A stretch of 64,000 bases of DNA from Erythrobacter sanguineus (GTDB taxonomy: Bacteria; Pseudomonadota; Alphaproteobacteria; Sphingomonadales; Sphingomonadaceae), in contig CAMCUB010000011.1 of NCBI GenBank assembly GCA_945878845.1, forward strand, positions 1-64,000. Reading direction: 5' to 3'. Under the pieces are notes generated by a model. The model saw nothing but the letters and a program-made list of their open reading frames with translations, searched no databases and was not told the origin of the DNA. Of this stretch, positions 17,521-25,851 are shown in pieces; position 1 is the first letter of the stretch, and each line of letters begins with the position of its first letter. The position numbers were made by a program, and so were the translations under genes.

Positions 17521-17976
17521 ATGACCATCGCTGCAAAGCTCGCCGAACTCGGCATCACCCTGCCCAAGGCCGCCGCACCGGTGGCCAGCTATGTGCCCGT
17601 GGTGGTGCATGGCGGCTTCGCGCATGTCTCGGGCCAGTTGCCGTTTGTCGACGGGCAGGTGGTGAAGGGCCGGCTGGGCGATGACGTGTCGGTCGAGGCC
17701 GGACAGGCCGCGGCGCGCGCCTGCGCGCTGATGATCGTCGCACAGCTGGAGGCCGCGGGGCTGCTCGAACAGGTTGAGCGGATCGTCAAACTGGGTGCGT
17801 TCATCAACTGCACTCCCGACTTCACCCAGCAGCCCGAGGTGGCCAATGGCGCCTCGGATCTGATGGAGCAGGTGTTCGGCGGCGCTGGCCAGCATGCCCG
17901 CGCGGCCGTCGGCGTGCCCGCCCTGCCGCGCGGCGCGGCGGTCGAGGTCGATGCGGTGGTCGCATTGCGGACATGA
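17521..17976 (+). CDS. RidA family protein (reactive enamine/imine deaminase)
   Basis: 151 aa YjgF/YER057c/UK114 fold. Members hydrolyse reactive enamines or imines made by PLP enzymes. The conserved arginine is in ALPRGAAVEVDAVVAL near the C-terminus, and GFAHVSGQLPFVDGQVV is also typical. It belongs to the longer RidA subgroup (about 150 aa). It overlaps the GDPD gene by 4 nt, forming part of the operon from 16.7 to 19.8 kb. Confidence 0.9.
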   Translation: MTIAAKLAELGITLPKAAAPVASYVPVVVHGGFAHVSGQLPFVDGQVVKGRLGDDVSVEAGQAAARACALMIVAQLEAAGLLEQVERIVKLGAFINCTPDFTQQPEVANGASDLMEQVFGGAGQHARAAVGVPALPRGAAVEVDAVVALRT

Positions 17977-18701
17977 GCGTTCGCGCCGCTCCCGGCTGGC
18001 TGACCGCCTGGGTATTCGCCCACCGCGGGCTGCACGGCTCGGGTGTGCCCGAGAACTCGCTCGCCGCAGCCGAGGGCGCGATCGCGCGCGGGCTGGGGAT
18101 CGAGTGCGACATCCAGCGCAGCCGTGACGATCACCCGATCGTGTTCCACGACTGGGACCTCGCGCGGCTGACCGGCGCGACCGGCGTGGCGCAGGAGCTT
18201 ACCGCTGATGCGCTCGAGGCGCTGTCCCTGCTCGGTACCGACCAGCACCCGGTGCGGCTTGCGACCTTCCTCGAGGCGGTGGCCGGGCGGGTGCCCCTGC
18301 TGATCGAGATCAAATCGCTCCCCGGCTACGATGTCGAGTGGACCTGCGCTTCGGTGGCATGGCTGCTGGACTCCTACAAGCATGACGTTGCGGTTATGAG
18401 CTTCGATCCTCGCGTGCCGATCTGGTTCGCAGCCGAGACGCCTACTATCACCCGCGGACTGGTCGGCACCGACAGCTACGAGAACGGCTTCGAGGGCGTG
18501 TGGCGCGACCCCGATGCCATTGCCGCAGCGCAGCCCGACTTCCTCGCCATCGACGTGCGCGACCTTGCCCGGCCCGAGGCGGCGGCGTGGCGTGCGGCGG
18601 GCGGTCCGCTGCTCACCTGGACCGTCCGTTCGCCCGAGACTCGCACCACCGGCCTCGCCCTCGCCGACGCGCTGATCGCCGAAGGGGGCGGGCTGGCGTG
18701 A
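17973..18701 (+). CDS. Glycerophosphodiester phosphodiesterase
   Basis: 242 aa TIM-barrel GDPD. Splits glycerophosphodiesters into glycerol 3-phosphate and an alcohol. The catalytic set is visible: FAHRGLHG, PENSLAA, IECDIQRSRDDHPIVFHD, and the metal-binding LIEIKSL. No signal peptide is obvious, so it is probably cytoplasmic. Coupled by 4-nt overlaps to RidA upstream and the COG3146 gene downstream. Confidence 0.92.
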   Translation: MSVRAAPGWLTAWVFAHRGLHGSGVPENSLAAAEGAIARGLGIECDIQRSRDDHPIVFHDWDLARLTGATGVAQELTADALEALSLLGTDQHPVRLATFLEAVAGRVPLLIEIKSLPGYDVEWTCASVAWLLDSYKHDVAVMSFDPRVPIWFAAETPTITRGLVGTDSYENGFEGVWRDPDAIAAAQPDFLAIDVRDLARPEAAAWRAAGGPLLTWTVRSPETRTTGLALADALIAEGGGLA

Positions 18702-19849
18702 GTGCCGAGGAACAGGGCCCCGAACTCACTGTCCGCATCGCCTCCTCGGTCGGCGCCTTCGACGCGCACCAGTGGGACGCGCTGGGCGGTGAGGACAACC
18801 CCTTCGTTTCCCACGCCTTCCTCACCGCGATGGAGGACTCCGGCAGCGTCGGCCCCGGCACCGGCTGGGAGCCTGCGCCCATCGCCATCACCGCCGACGA
18901 CGGCACCCTGCTCGCCGCCATGCCCTCCTATGCCAAGGGCCACAGCCAGGGCGAGTATGTCTTCGACCACGCCTGGGCCGATGCCTGGCACCGGGCAGGG
19001 GGACGCTACTACCCCAAGCTCCAGATCGCCGCGCCCTTCACCCCTGCGACCGGCCCGCGGCTGCTGCTCTCCGACCCCGCGCTTGCCCCGCACCTCCTCA
19101 AGGGCGCCGAGGCGGTGTGCTTGCAGAACAAGCTGTCGAGCGCCCACGCCACCTTCATCGACCCCGCCCAGCTCCCCCTGTTCGAGGCGGCCGGCTGGAT
19201 GCCCCGCGCTGACATCCAGTTCCACTGGTTCAACCGCGGCTATGCCACCTTCGACGACTTCCTCGCCGAGTTGTCCTCGCGCAAGCGCAAGGACCTGCGC
19301 AAGGAGCGAGCGGCAGCGGTCGAGGGCCTCACGATCCGCCACCTGACCGGCTCCGAGATCCGCGAGGAGCACTGGGACGCCTTCTGGGTGTTCTATCAGG
19401 ACACGGGCGCGCGCAAATGGGGGAGCCCCTATCTGACGCGCGAGGCCTTCTCGCTGCTCGGGCAACGGATGGGGGAGCGGATCGTTCTGATCCTCGCCTA
19501 TGACGGCGACGAGGCGATTGCAGGGGCGCTGAACTTCGTGGGCAAGGACGCGCTCTACGGCCGCTACTGGGGCTGCACCCGCGAAGTGCGCTTCCTCCAC
19601 TTCGAGCTGTGCTACTATCAGGCGATCGACATTGCGATCGCGCGCGGCCTCGCGACGGTAGAGGCGGGCGCACAGGGCGGGCATAAGCTCGCGAGGGGTT
19701 ATGAGCCGGTGCAGACCTGGTCAGCACACTGGATAGCCGATCCGGGCTTGCGCGCCGCAATCGCCGACTTCCTCGAGCGTGAGCGGGCGGGCGTTGCCAG
19801 CGACCAGCTCTACCTCGGCAGCCGCACCCCGTTCCGCAAGGGCCAGTGA
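18698..19849 (+). CDS. COG3146 / FemAB-like predicted N-acyltransferase
   Basis: 383 aa from GTG 18698, which overlaps the GDPD stop (GTGA); the track start at 18500 lies inside GDPD. The sequence has the FemAB-like PF04339 pattern: NPFVSHAFLTAMEDSG, a long central FSSRKRKDLRKER-like helix (LSSRKRKDLRKE), YWGCTREVRFLHFELCYYQ and VEAGAQGGHKLARGYEP. It is annotated elsewhere as a predicted N-acyltransferase of GNAT fold; the substrate is unknown. Last gene of the operon. Confidence 0.87.
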   Translation: MSAEEQGPELTVRIASSVGAFDAHQWDALGGEDNPFVSHAFLTAMEDSGSVGPGTGWEPAPIAITADDGTLLAAMPSYAKGHSQGEYVFDHAWADAWHRAGGRYYPKLQIAAPFTPATGPRLLLSDPALAPHLLKGAEAVCLQNKLSSAHATFIDPAQLPLFEAAGWMPRADIQFHWFNRGYATFDDFLAELSSRKRKDLRKERAAAVEGLTIRHLTGSEIREEHWDAFWVFYQDTGARKWGSPYLTREAFSLLGQRMGERIVLILAYDGDEAIAGALNFVGKDALYGRYWGCTREVRFLHFELCYYQAIDIAIARGLATVEAGAQGGHKLARGYEPVQTWSAHWIADPGLRAAIADFLERERAGVASDQLYLGSRTPFRKGQ

Positions 19850-19884
19850 GCCCCGTCTCCTAACCGCATTGCGCGCGCCAGTAG

Positions 19885-19911
19885 GAGACACATGAGACAC
19901 ATGAGACACAG
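19885..19911. repeat. Short tandem repeat, three copies of GAGACACAT/G
   Basis: Two perfect copies of GAGACACAT and a third with one change (GAGACACAG) stand head to tail in the 199-nt gap between the COG3146 gene and the Sel1 gene stop. No gene or hairpin is evident in the gap. Confidence 0.7.
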
Positions 19912-20048
19912 TATAAACGCGAAAAACAGTCCCCGCGCATCGCCGGTTCAATAGCGCAGAAAAAATCCTCGCGGCGGGTCATTCGCTGACGGTGCCGCAT
20001 GAATCGCGAGTAGGAAAACCCTTTCAATCCAACCGCAGGCGAAAACCC

Positions 20049-20369
20049 TCAGGCAGCGCGCAGACGCCCCTCGGCCAGCCACTGGCGCGCGCGGCGCTGG
20101 GCTTCGGCGATCTCGCGGGCGGTCATTTCCTCGGAGATGTCGGCGCGGCAATGGGCGGCTTCCTCGTGCCCGCGTGCAGCGGCCAAGTTGAACCACTTGT
20201 GCGCTTCGATCAGATCGCACGGCTCCCCGTTGCTGCCCGTCGAGAAGGCAACGCCAAGATCGTAGCACGCCCCCGCATCGCCGCGACCGGCACCGGCCAG
20301 CCATCCGCCGATCAGCCCTCCACTGGTAGTCTCGGGGCGCGCATTTGCTCCGATTGCGATGATGTGCAT
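20049..20369 (-). CDS. Small Sel1-repeat protein
   Basis: 106 aa. The middle shows two Sel1-like repeat units (GDAGACYDLGVAFSTG then LIEAHKWFNLAAARGHEEA), and the C-terminal helix ends in AEAQRRARQWLAEG, a common end in sphingomonad Sel1 proteins. Likely a protein-protein interaction module. Neighbours give no functional hint: COG3146 is convergent, and dksA is divergent across a 278-nt gap. The longer ORF 19948-20583 in another frame is a shadow. Confidence 0.78.
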   Translation of the reverse strand: MHIIAIGANARPETTSGGLIGGWLAGAGRGDAGACYDLGVAFSTGSNGEPCDLIEAHKWFNLAAARGHEEAAHCRADISEEMTAREIAEAQRRARQWLAEGRLRAA

Positions 20370-20514
20370 TTCCAGTCCCCTTCACCCGGTCACCCCCCTC
20401 GGCGACCTTCCGTGAAAACGAAGGTGCGGCACTTATGGTCAAAAAATAGTTAACGCGTTTTTCGTCCCTCGCTGGCCCGCCATTTTTTGCCCCCATTTTG
20501 CGTGCCAAAGCCGC

Positions 20515-20543
20515 TTGTGTGCCCTCGGGCGCTTGCCTATAGG
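20515..20543 (+). promoter_or_regulatory. Probable sigma-70 promoter of dksA
   Basis: TTGTGT (20515-20520), a 17-nt spacer and TATAGG (20538-20543) fit a housekeeping promoter. It lies about 105 nt upstream of the dksA ATG, leaving a leader of about 95 nt. No riboswitch was recognised in that leader. Confidence 0.4.
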
Positions 20544-20647
20544 GCGCGCATTGCCTTCCGCTTGCTGGGACCAAGTGAGCCAATGAAAAAATTCATGGTG
20601 TCAGGACGCGACGGTCTCCCCGGCGGCTCACGAAATGAGAGTGCGTG

Positions 20648-21106
20648 ATGCCATCCACCGCGTCTGACGACATTGATGTTCTCGAAAAGGCCAAGCGTCT
20701 CTTGGCGCCGGACTACGTTCCGAGCGAGGACGAGGAATACATGAACGATCGCCAGCAGGCCTATTTCCGGATGCTGCTGATCGAATGGAAGCGCTCGATC
20801 CACTCCGCCGCTGGTCAGACCCTGCAATCGCTGCAAGATGGCCCGATCCGCGAGGCCGACCTCACCGACCGCGCCTCGAGCGAGACCGACTGGGGCATCG
20901 AACTGCGCACCCGTGACCGGCAGCGCAAGCTGGTCTCCAAGATCGATTCCGCGCTGCGGCGCATTGATTCGGGCGAATATGGCTATTGCGAGGTCACCGG
21001 CGATCCGATCGGCCTCAGGCGTCTCATCGCGCGCCCCGTGGCGACGATGACGGTCGAGGCGCAGGAAGCCCATGAACGGCGCGAGAAGGTCTCGCGCGAC
21101 GATTGA
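20648..21106 (+). CDS. dksA: RNA polymerase-binding transcription factor DksA
   Basis: 152 aa from ATG 20648 (GTG 20645 is an alternative). DksA enters the RNA polymerase secondary channel and works with ppGpp in the stringent response. The coiled-coil region contains TDRASSETDWGIELRTRDRQRKL with the functional acidic tip. The C-terminal globule reads YGYCEVTGDPIGLRRL, so only one zinc-finger cysteine remains of four. A degenerate finger is usual in alphaproteobacterial DksA. It ends in EAHERREKVSRDD, typical of the group. Confidence 0.93.
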   Translation: MPSTASDDIDVLEKAKRLLAPDYVPSEDEEYMNDRQQAYFRMLLIEWKRSIHSAAGQTLQSLQDGPIREADLTDRASSETDWGIELRTRDRQRKLVSKIDSALRRIDSGEYGYCEVTGDPIGLRRLIARPVATMTVEAQEAHERREKVSRDD

Positions 21107-21320
21107 TCCCGGTGACAGACCGCAGTGCCGGCTATTCAAGAGCACCGATCAACCTGTTCCGACTTGGGACACATACCAAGAGCAACGGTCCACGGGGGTC
21201 AGGCTTTACTGCCCGTTAACTGCAAATGCCCCACCAGCAGTGCCGCAAACGGGCGGGATCGCAAATCGCAGCCTGACGGACATGCGGTGCTATTATTCGA
21301 TGTAGGAGGTTATCCGGAAG

Positions 21321-21698
21321 ATGACGGGGGTTGAGACACGCAGTGTCGCACGCGACAGCCTGTTTCTGCTGGCTGACATTCGTGTCGAACAGAGCGCGGA
21401 AATCTGCCGCGTGCGCGTCCGCAATCTGTCGGACGGCGGCATGATGGGCGAAGGCCAGCTGCGCGTGCAGCGCGGGCACCGCGTGTCGGTCGAACTGCGC
21501 AACATCGGCGCGGTCGGCGGGACGGTCGCCTGGGTGCAGGACAACCGCTTCGGGGTTGCCTTCGACGAGGAAATCGATTCGCAAAAGGCACGCCGCCCGC
21601 TTCAGGGCCCGGAAGATGCGGCCACGTTCATGGCCGCGCCCTCGCGGGCCCACCGCGCTCCGCCTCCGCCCGAGCCGACCACGCTGCGCAAGATCTGA
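21321..21698 (+). CDS. PilZ domain protein
   Basis: 125 aa, a stand-alone PilZ domain, the common c-di-GMP receptor. The motif is visible as RVRNLSDGGMMGEG near residue 35, and VAWVQDNRFGVAFDEEID supplies the later strand. An upstream Arg pair is weakly kept (ETRSVARDSLF), so c-di-GMP binding is possible but not certain. AGGAGG lies 12 nt before the ATG. The 214-nt gap before it has no other recognised element. Confidence 0.83.
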   Translation: MTGVETRSVARDSLFLLADIRVEQSAEICRVRVRNLSDGGMMGEGQLRVQRGHRVSVELRNIGAVGGTVAWVQDNRFGVAFDEEIDSQKARRPLQGPEDAATFMAAPSRAHRAPPPPEPTTLRKI

Positions 21699-21777
21699 AC
21701 TGATTTCGGGGCACTATCCGGCACCTTCTCCATCCCCAAGCTGACCCGCGCCTCGCAACCTGCTAGGCACAGCGACG

Positions 21778-23256
21778 ATGCGAATCTGCCTGCTTCCGTT
21801 GGCTGTGCTGGCCCTCTCGTCCTGCGGCTCCTCGGCGGGCGACGGGGCGGTAGAGGTCGCGATCATCGGCACGCCTGCCGCGATGTTCGAAGATGGCGTG
21901 CGTCTGGCGCCCGCGGCCCAGCTGCTGCGCGGCGCCACGCATGAAGGGCTTGTCGCGCTGGATGCTTCCGGTCAGGTCGTCCCTGCGGTCGCCGAGCGCT
22001 GGATCGTCACCGATGACGGCCTTAGCTACATCTTCCGCCTGCGCGACAGCACGTGGCCGGGCGGCGAGGAGATCGAGGCGAGCGAGGTGCGCGATCAGCT
22101 GCGCCGCACGATCGCGCGGCTGGAGGGCACATCGCTCGGGCTCGATCTTGCCAATATCCGCGAGGTCCGCGCCATGACGGGGCGGGTGATCGAGGTGCAG
22201 CTCAACGCGCCGATGCCCGATTTTCTGCGCCTGCTTGCTCAGAGCGAGCTGGGCCTCACCCGCGGCGGCAGCGGCGCGGGGCCGATGGCGATGTCGCGCG
22301 GGGATGGCGATAACGGTGCGGGCAGCGCCCGGCTCTCCGCGCTGCCGCCCGAATCGCGCGGTCTGCCCGCGCGTCAGGACTGGGAGGATGTCGCGCGCCC
22401 GATCGCGGTGCGCGCGCTGGCGGCCGACAAGGCGGTTGCGGCCTTCGCGGCGGGCGATGTCGATCTGGTGCTGGGCGGGAGCATCGTCGATTTCCCCGAG
22501 GCCACCGCTGCGGCCGGGCCGCTCTCGCGCGGGACGATCCAGGTCGATCCGGCGCTCGGCCTGCTCGGGCTGACCGTGCGGCGCGAGGCGGGACTGCTCG
22601 CCGACCCGTCGCGGCGCGAGGCGCTGTCGATGGCGATCGACCGGCCTGCGCTGATCCAGGCCTTCGGGCTTGGCGGCTGGCGCGAGAACAGCTGGATCGT
22701 CCCGCCCGAGGCCTTCACCGCGCCCGGCTACAGCCAGGACCGCTGGGCCGGCACCTCGATTGCCAAGCGCCGCCAGATCGCTGCCGGCCGCATTCAGGCG
22801 TGGGCGGGCGCGGAACGCGAGCCGGTCGTGCGTGTGGCGCTGCCGCGCGGCAAAGGCAGCGACCTGTTGCTGCGCCAGCTGGCCGAGGCATGGGCAACCA
22901 TCGGCGTGACCACCCGCCGCGCCGCTCCCGGCGAGGCCGCCGACCTCGAGCTGCGCGACGTGCTGGCGCGCTATGTCTCGCCCTTGTGGTATCTCAACCA
23001 GTTCAACTGCCGGCTCGGCGCAGGCCTGTGCGCGCCCGCGGCCGATGCGCTGGTCAAGCAGGCGCAGGCGACCCGCGATCCGGCGCAGCGCGAAGTGCTG
23101 CTCGCCGAAGCCCATAAGGCGCTCGTCGATAGCGAGGTCTATATTCCGCTCGGCGTCCCCGTGCGCTGGTCGCTGGTGCGCGGGACCTTGGGCAATTACC
23201 TGCCCAACGCCTTCGCCTTCCACCCCTTGTTCCCGCTCTCGCAGCCCACCACATAA
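21778..23256 (+). CDS. ABC transporter solute-binding lipoprotein, family 5 (peptide type)
   Basis: 492 aa. The N-terminus is a lipoprotein signal with lipobox LALSSC, so it should be lipidated and exported. The body follows the DppA/OppA pattern: ATHEGLVALDASGQVVPAVAERW and DDGLSYIFRLRDSTWPGGEEIEASEV near the start, then a late FAFHPLFPLS. No permease or ATPase gene is next to it, so it is an orphan or works with a transporter encoded elsewhere. The DUF4112 gene follows after 6 nt. Confidence 0.87.
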   Translation: MRICLLPLAVLALSSCGSSAGDGAVEVAIIGTPAAMFEDGVRLAPAAQLLRGATHEGLVALDASGQVVPAVAERWIVTDDGLSYIFRLRDSTWPGGEEIEASEVRDQLRRTIARLEGTSLGLDLANIREVRAMTGRVIEVQLNAPMPDFLRLLAQSELGLTRGGSGAGPMAMSRGDGDNGAGSARLSALPPESRGLPARQDWEDVARPIAVRALAADKAVAAFAAGDVDLVLGGSIVDFPEATAAAGPLSRGTIQVDPALGLLGLTVRREAGLLADPSRREALSMAIDRPALIQAFGLGGWRENSWIVPPEAFTAPGYSQDRWAGTSIAKRRQIAAGRIQAWAGAEREPVVRVALPRGKGSDLLLRQLAEAWATIGVTTRRAAPGEAADLELRDVLARYVSPLWYLNQFNCRLGAGLCAPAADALVKQAQATRDPAQREVLLAEAHKALVDSEVYIPLGVPVRWSLVRGTLGNYLPNAFAFHPLFPLSQPTT

Positions 23257-23262
23257 AGGCGT

Positions 23263-23685
23263 ATGGAAAAGCCCATGCCCCGCCGCCCCGAACCGATGCG
23301 CTTCTCGCTCCCTGCCGGCACCGACCCCGCGTCGGTGCGCGCGCGGGTGGTGATGCTGGAGCGGCTGCTCGAGCGCAGTTTTACCATTCCCGGCGTCAAC
23401 GTGCCGGTGGGGCTCGACGCGATCATCGGCCTCGTGCCGGTGCTGGGCGAAGTGGTGACCACCGCCTTGGGCGCCTATGTCGTGTGGGAGGCGCGCAACC
23501 TCGGCCTGCCCAAGTGGAAGCTGGCACGGATGGGGGCCAATGTGCTGCTCGACACCGCGATCGGCGCTATCCCTGTGGTCGGCGATGCGGCGGACATCCT
23601 GTTCCGCTCGAATAGCAAGAACCTCAAGATCCTGACGCGGCACTTGGATAAGCACCATCCCGAGACGCGGGTGATCGAGGGCTAG
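23263..23685 (+). CDS. DUF4112 domain protein
   Basis: 140 aa. Two GL(V/D)xxIGLVPVLGE-like segments (GLDAIIGLVPVLGEVVTTALGA and AIGAIPVVGDAADILFRSN) are the signature of DUF4112, a small membrane-associated family of unknown function. ATG 23263 or 23275 could be the start. It probably shares a transcript with the upstream solute-binding lipoprotein. Confidence 0.85.
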   Translation: MEKPMPRRPEPMRFSLPAGTDPASVRARVVMLERLLERSFTIPGVNVPVGLDAIIGLVPVLGEVVTTALGAYVVWEARNLGLPKWKLARMGANVLLDTAIGAIPVVGDAADILFRSNSKNLKILTRHLDKHHPETRVIEG

Positions 23686-23721
23686 TTTCCTCAGGCGCCC
23701 GGGCGCGCTAGGGACGTGCGC

Positions 23722-24513
23722 ATGAGCGCCGATGTCACCTACGCGAGCTATCTCGATCTTGGCCGTATCCTCGAGGCGCAGCACCCTGCCTCGCAGGCGC
23801 ATGACGAGCTGCTGTTCATCATCGTCCACCAGGCGAGCGAGCTGTGGCTCAAGCTGTGCCTGCACGAGTTGACCGCCGCGCGCGAGTGCATCGAGGCGGA
23901 CGATCTGCGCCCCGCCTTCAAGATGCTGGCCCGAGTGGCGCGGGCGCAGCAGCAGCTGATCCAGAGCTGGGACGTGCTCAGCACCATGACCCCGCATGAT
24001 TACTCGGCGATCCGGCCCCATCTGGGCGCGTCCAGCGGGTTCCAGTCGGCGCAGTACCGGATGATGGAATTCATGCTCGGCGGGCGCGATGGAAAGCACG
24101 TGCGGCTCCACAAGTCGAACGCCGATTGGGCCGGGCGGCTGGAGGCGGAGACCGGGCGGGCGAGCCTCTATGGCGCGGCGATCCGGTTGCTGGCGCGGCG
24201 CGGGCTGGCGATCGATCCGGCGGTGCTGGCGCGCGATCCGGCTGCGGCTTACGTTGCCGACCCCAGTGTCGAGGCGGCTTGGGCAGCGATCTACCGCGAT
24301 CCGCAGGCGCATTGGGATCTGTATGAACTCGCCGAGAAGCTGGTCGATCTCGAATACCACTTCCAGCGCTGGCGCTTCGGGCATTTGAAGACGGTCGAGC
24401 GCATCATCGGCTTCAAGCGCGGCACCGGCGGCACGCCGGGGGTGCCCTATCTTGAGGGGGTGCTGAAGCAGGCCTTCTTCCCCGAGCTGCTCAGCGTCAG
24501 GACCGCCATATGA
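23722..24513 (+). CDS. kynA: Tryptophan 2,3-dioxygenase
   Basis: 263 aa from ATG 23722 (the track's GTG 23716 is 6 nt upstream). Haem enzyme that opens the indole ring of tryptophan to N-formylkynurenine. The conserved YLDLGRILEAQHP and FIIVHQASELWLKL are present, along with SSGFQSAQYRMMEFMLGG and the C-terminal GTGGTPGVPYLEG. The stop overlaps kynU by 4 nt. The intermediate formamidase (kynB) is not in the window. Confidence 0.96.
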   Translation: MSADVTYASYLDLGRILEAQHPASQAHDELLFIIVHQASELWLKLCLHELTAARECIEADDLRPAFKMLARVARAQQQLIQSWDVLSTMTPHDYSAIRPHLGASSGFQSAQYRMMEFMLGGRDGKHVRLHKSNADWAGRLEAETGRASLYGAAIRLLARRGLAIDPAVLARDPAAAYVADPSVEAAWAAIYRDPQAHWDLYELAEKLVDLEYHFQRWRFGHLKTVERIIGFKRGTGGTPGVPYLEGVLKQAFFPELLSVRTAI

Positions 24514-25733
24514 CCCCTGAAGCGCGCGCCGCCGACTTCGACGCCGCGGACCCGCTGGCGGGGTTTCGCGACCGCTTCACTCTGCCCGAGGGCGTGATCT
24601 ATCTCGACGGCAATTCCTTGGGCGCGCTGCCCAAGGCGACCTCGGCGGCTTTGGCGCGGGTGGTGGAGCAGGAGTGGGGCGAGGGCCTGATCCGCTCGTG
24701 GAACAGCGCAGGCTGGTTCGACATGGCGACCCGCATCGGCGCCAAGATCGCGCCCCTGATCGGTGCCGCCCCGCACGAAGTGATCGCCTGCGATTCCACC
24801 TCGGTGAACCTGTTCAAGCTGATTGCAGCGGCGCTCCAGATGCGGCCCGGCCGGAAGGTGGTGCTGTCCGAGCCCGGCAACTTCCCGACCGATCTCTACA
24901 TGATCGCCGGGCTGGAGGCGCAAGGCCTCGCCACGCGGCGGCTGGCGGAGCGGGGTCGGATCGCTGAGGCGCTGGATGGCGATGTCGCGCTGCTGATGCT
25001 CACCCACGCCCACTACAAGACCGGCGCGCTGCACGACATGGCCGCGCTCACCCGCGCTGCGCATGAGGCTGGCGCGCTGGTGCTGTGGGACCTGTCGCAT
25101 TCGGCCGGCGCGCTGCCGGTCGATTTGAACGGCGCGGGTGCGGACTTCGCGGTCGGCTGCGGCTACAAGTACCTGTGCGGCGGGCCGGGCGCGCCCGCCT
25201 TTGCCTTCGTTGCCGCGCGGCATCAGGCGGAGTTGCAACAGCCGCTCACCGGCTGGTTCGGCCACGCCGCGCCCTTCGCCTTCTCCGACGACTACGCGGG
25301 CGCGCCGGGGATCGAGCGGCTGCAATGCGGCACGCCCCCGGTGCTGGGGCTGGCAGCGCTGGAGGTCGGGGTCGATCTGATTGCCGAGATCGGGGTCGAC
25401 CGGCTCTACGCCAAGTCGCAGGCGCTTTCGGAGTTCTTCCTCGAAAGCCTGATGGCGCATGATGTGCACCTCGAGCTGGTCAGCCCGCCGCGCGCCGCCG
25501 ATCGCGGGAGCCAGCTCTCCTTCCGCCACCCGGAGGCTTATGCCATCTGTCAGGCGCTGATCGCGCGCGGCGTGATCGGCGATTTCCGCGCGCCCGACGT
25601 GCTGCGGCTGGGCTTCGCGCCCGCTTATCTCAGCTTTGCGGACATGGCCGCCGCCGCGCGGCACCTCGCCGAAGTTCTGGCGAGCGGCGAATGGCAGCGC
25701 GCGGAGTTCAACCAGCGCGCTGCGGTGACCTGA
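24510..25733 (+). CDS. kynU: Kynureninase
   Basis: 407 aa PLP enzyme that splits kynurenine to anthranilate and alanine. The Schiff-base lysine is in GCGYKYLCGGPGAPAF, preceded by LWDLSHSAGALPVDL with the PLP-binding Asp. IYLDGNSLGALPK is the family start. It is coupled to kynA by an ATGA overlap, giving the tryptophan-to-anthranilate branch minus the formamidase. Motifs and length are regular. Confidence 0.95.
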   Translation: MTPEARAADFDAADPLAGFRDRFTLPEGVIYLDGNSLGALPKATSAALARVVEQEWGEGLIRSWNSAGWFDMATRIGAKIAPLIGAAPHEVIACDSTSVNLFKLIAAALQMRPGRKVVLSEPGNFPTDLYMIAGLEAQGLATRRLAERGRIAEALDGDVALLMLTHAHYKTGALHDMAALTRAAHEAGALVLWDLSHSAGALPVDLNGAGADFAVGCGYKYLCGGPGAPAFAFVAARHQAELQQPLTGWFGHAAPFAFSDDYAGAPGIERLQCGTPPVLGLAALEVGVDLIAEIGVDRLYAKSQALSEFFLESLMAHDVHLELVSPPRAADRGSQLSFRHPEAYAICQALIARGVIGDFRAPDVLRLGFAPAYLSFADMAAAARHLAEVLASGEWQRAEFNQRAAVT

Positions 25734-25768
25734 GTGCCCGCACTAGCAAAGCTGATCGGCGCGCAGCG

Positions 25769-25789
25769 CCGCAAGGCCGAACGGCCGCC
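25769..25789. repeat. Second copy of a 21-nt string also found near position 127
   Basis: The core CGCAAGGCCGAACGGCCGCC at 25770-25789 is identical to that at 128-147. It contains the small palindrome GGCCGAACGGCC. Both copies lie just downstream of gene 3' ends, in spacer rich in GCGC. The pair may be a short extragenic repeat or a stem of a terminator. Confidence 0.45.
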
Positions 25790-25826
25790 CGCAGCGTGCG
25801 CAGCTTTGCTGCGCGTCTAGCGAGGA

Positions 25827-25848
25827 CGAAGGCGCGGAGGCGCCTTCG
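25827..25848. terminator. Hairpin between convergent kynU and SDR genes
   Basis: A perfect 9-bp inverted repeat CGAAGGCGC / GCGCCTTCG with a 4-nt loop lies 4 nt from the stop of the minus-strand SDR gene and 94 nt past kynU. No long T-run follows on either side, so termination strength is uncertain. Confidence 0.5.
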
Positions 25849-25851
25849 CAA

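Noticed and set aside
19948-20583. 211-aa ORF overlapping the Sel1 gene in another frame
   Set aside because: Arg-rich with no motif; the Sel1 repeats are in the other frame.
21763-24384. 873-aa antisense ORF across the solute-binding, DUF4112 and kynA genes
   Set aside because: It is rich in Arg, Ala, His and Gln with no recognisable domain, and lies opposite three genes with clear motifs; a typical high-GC shadow.
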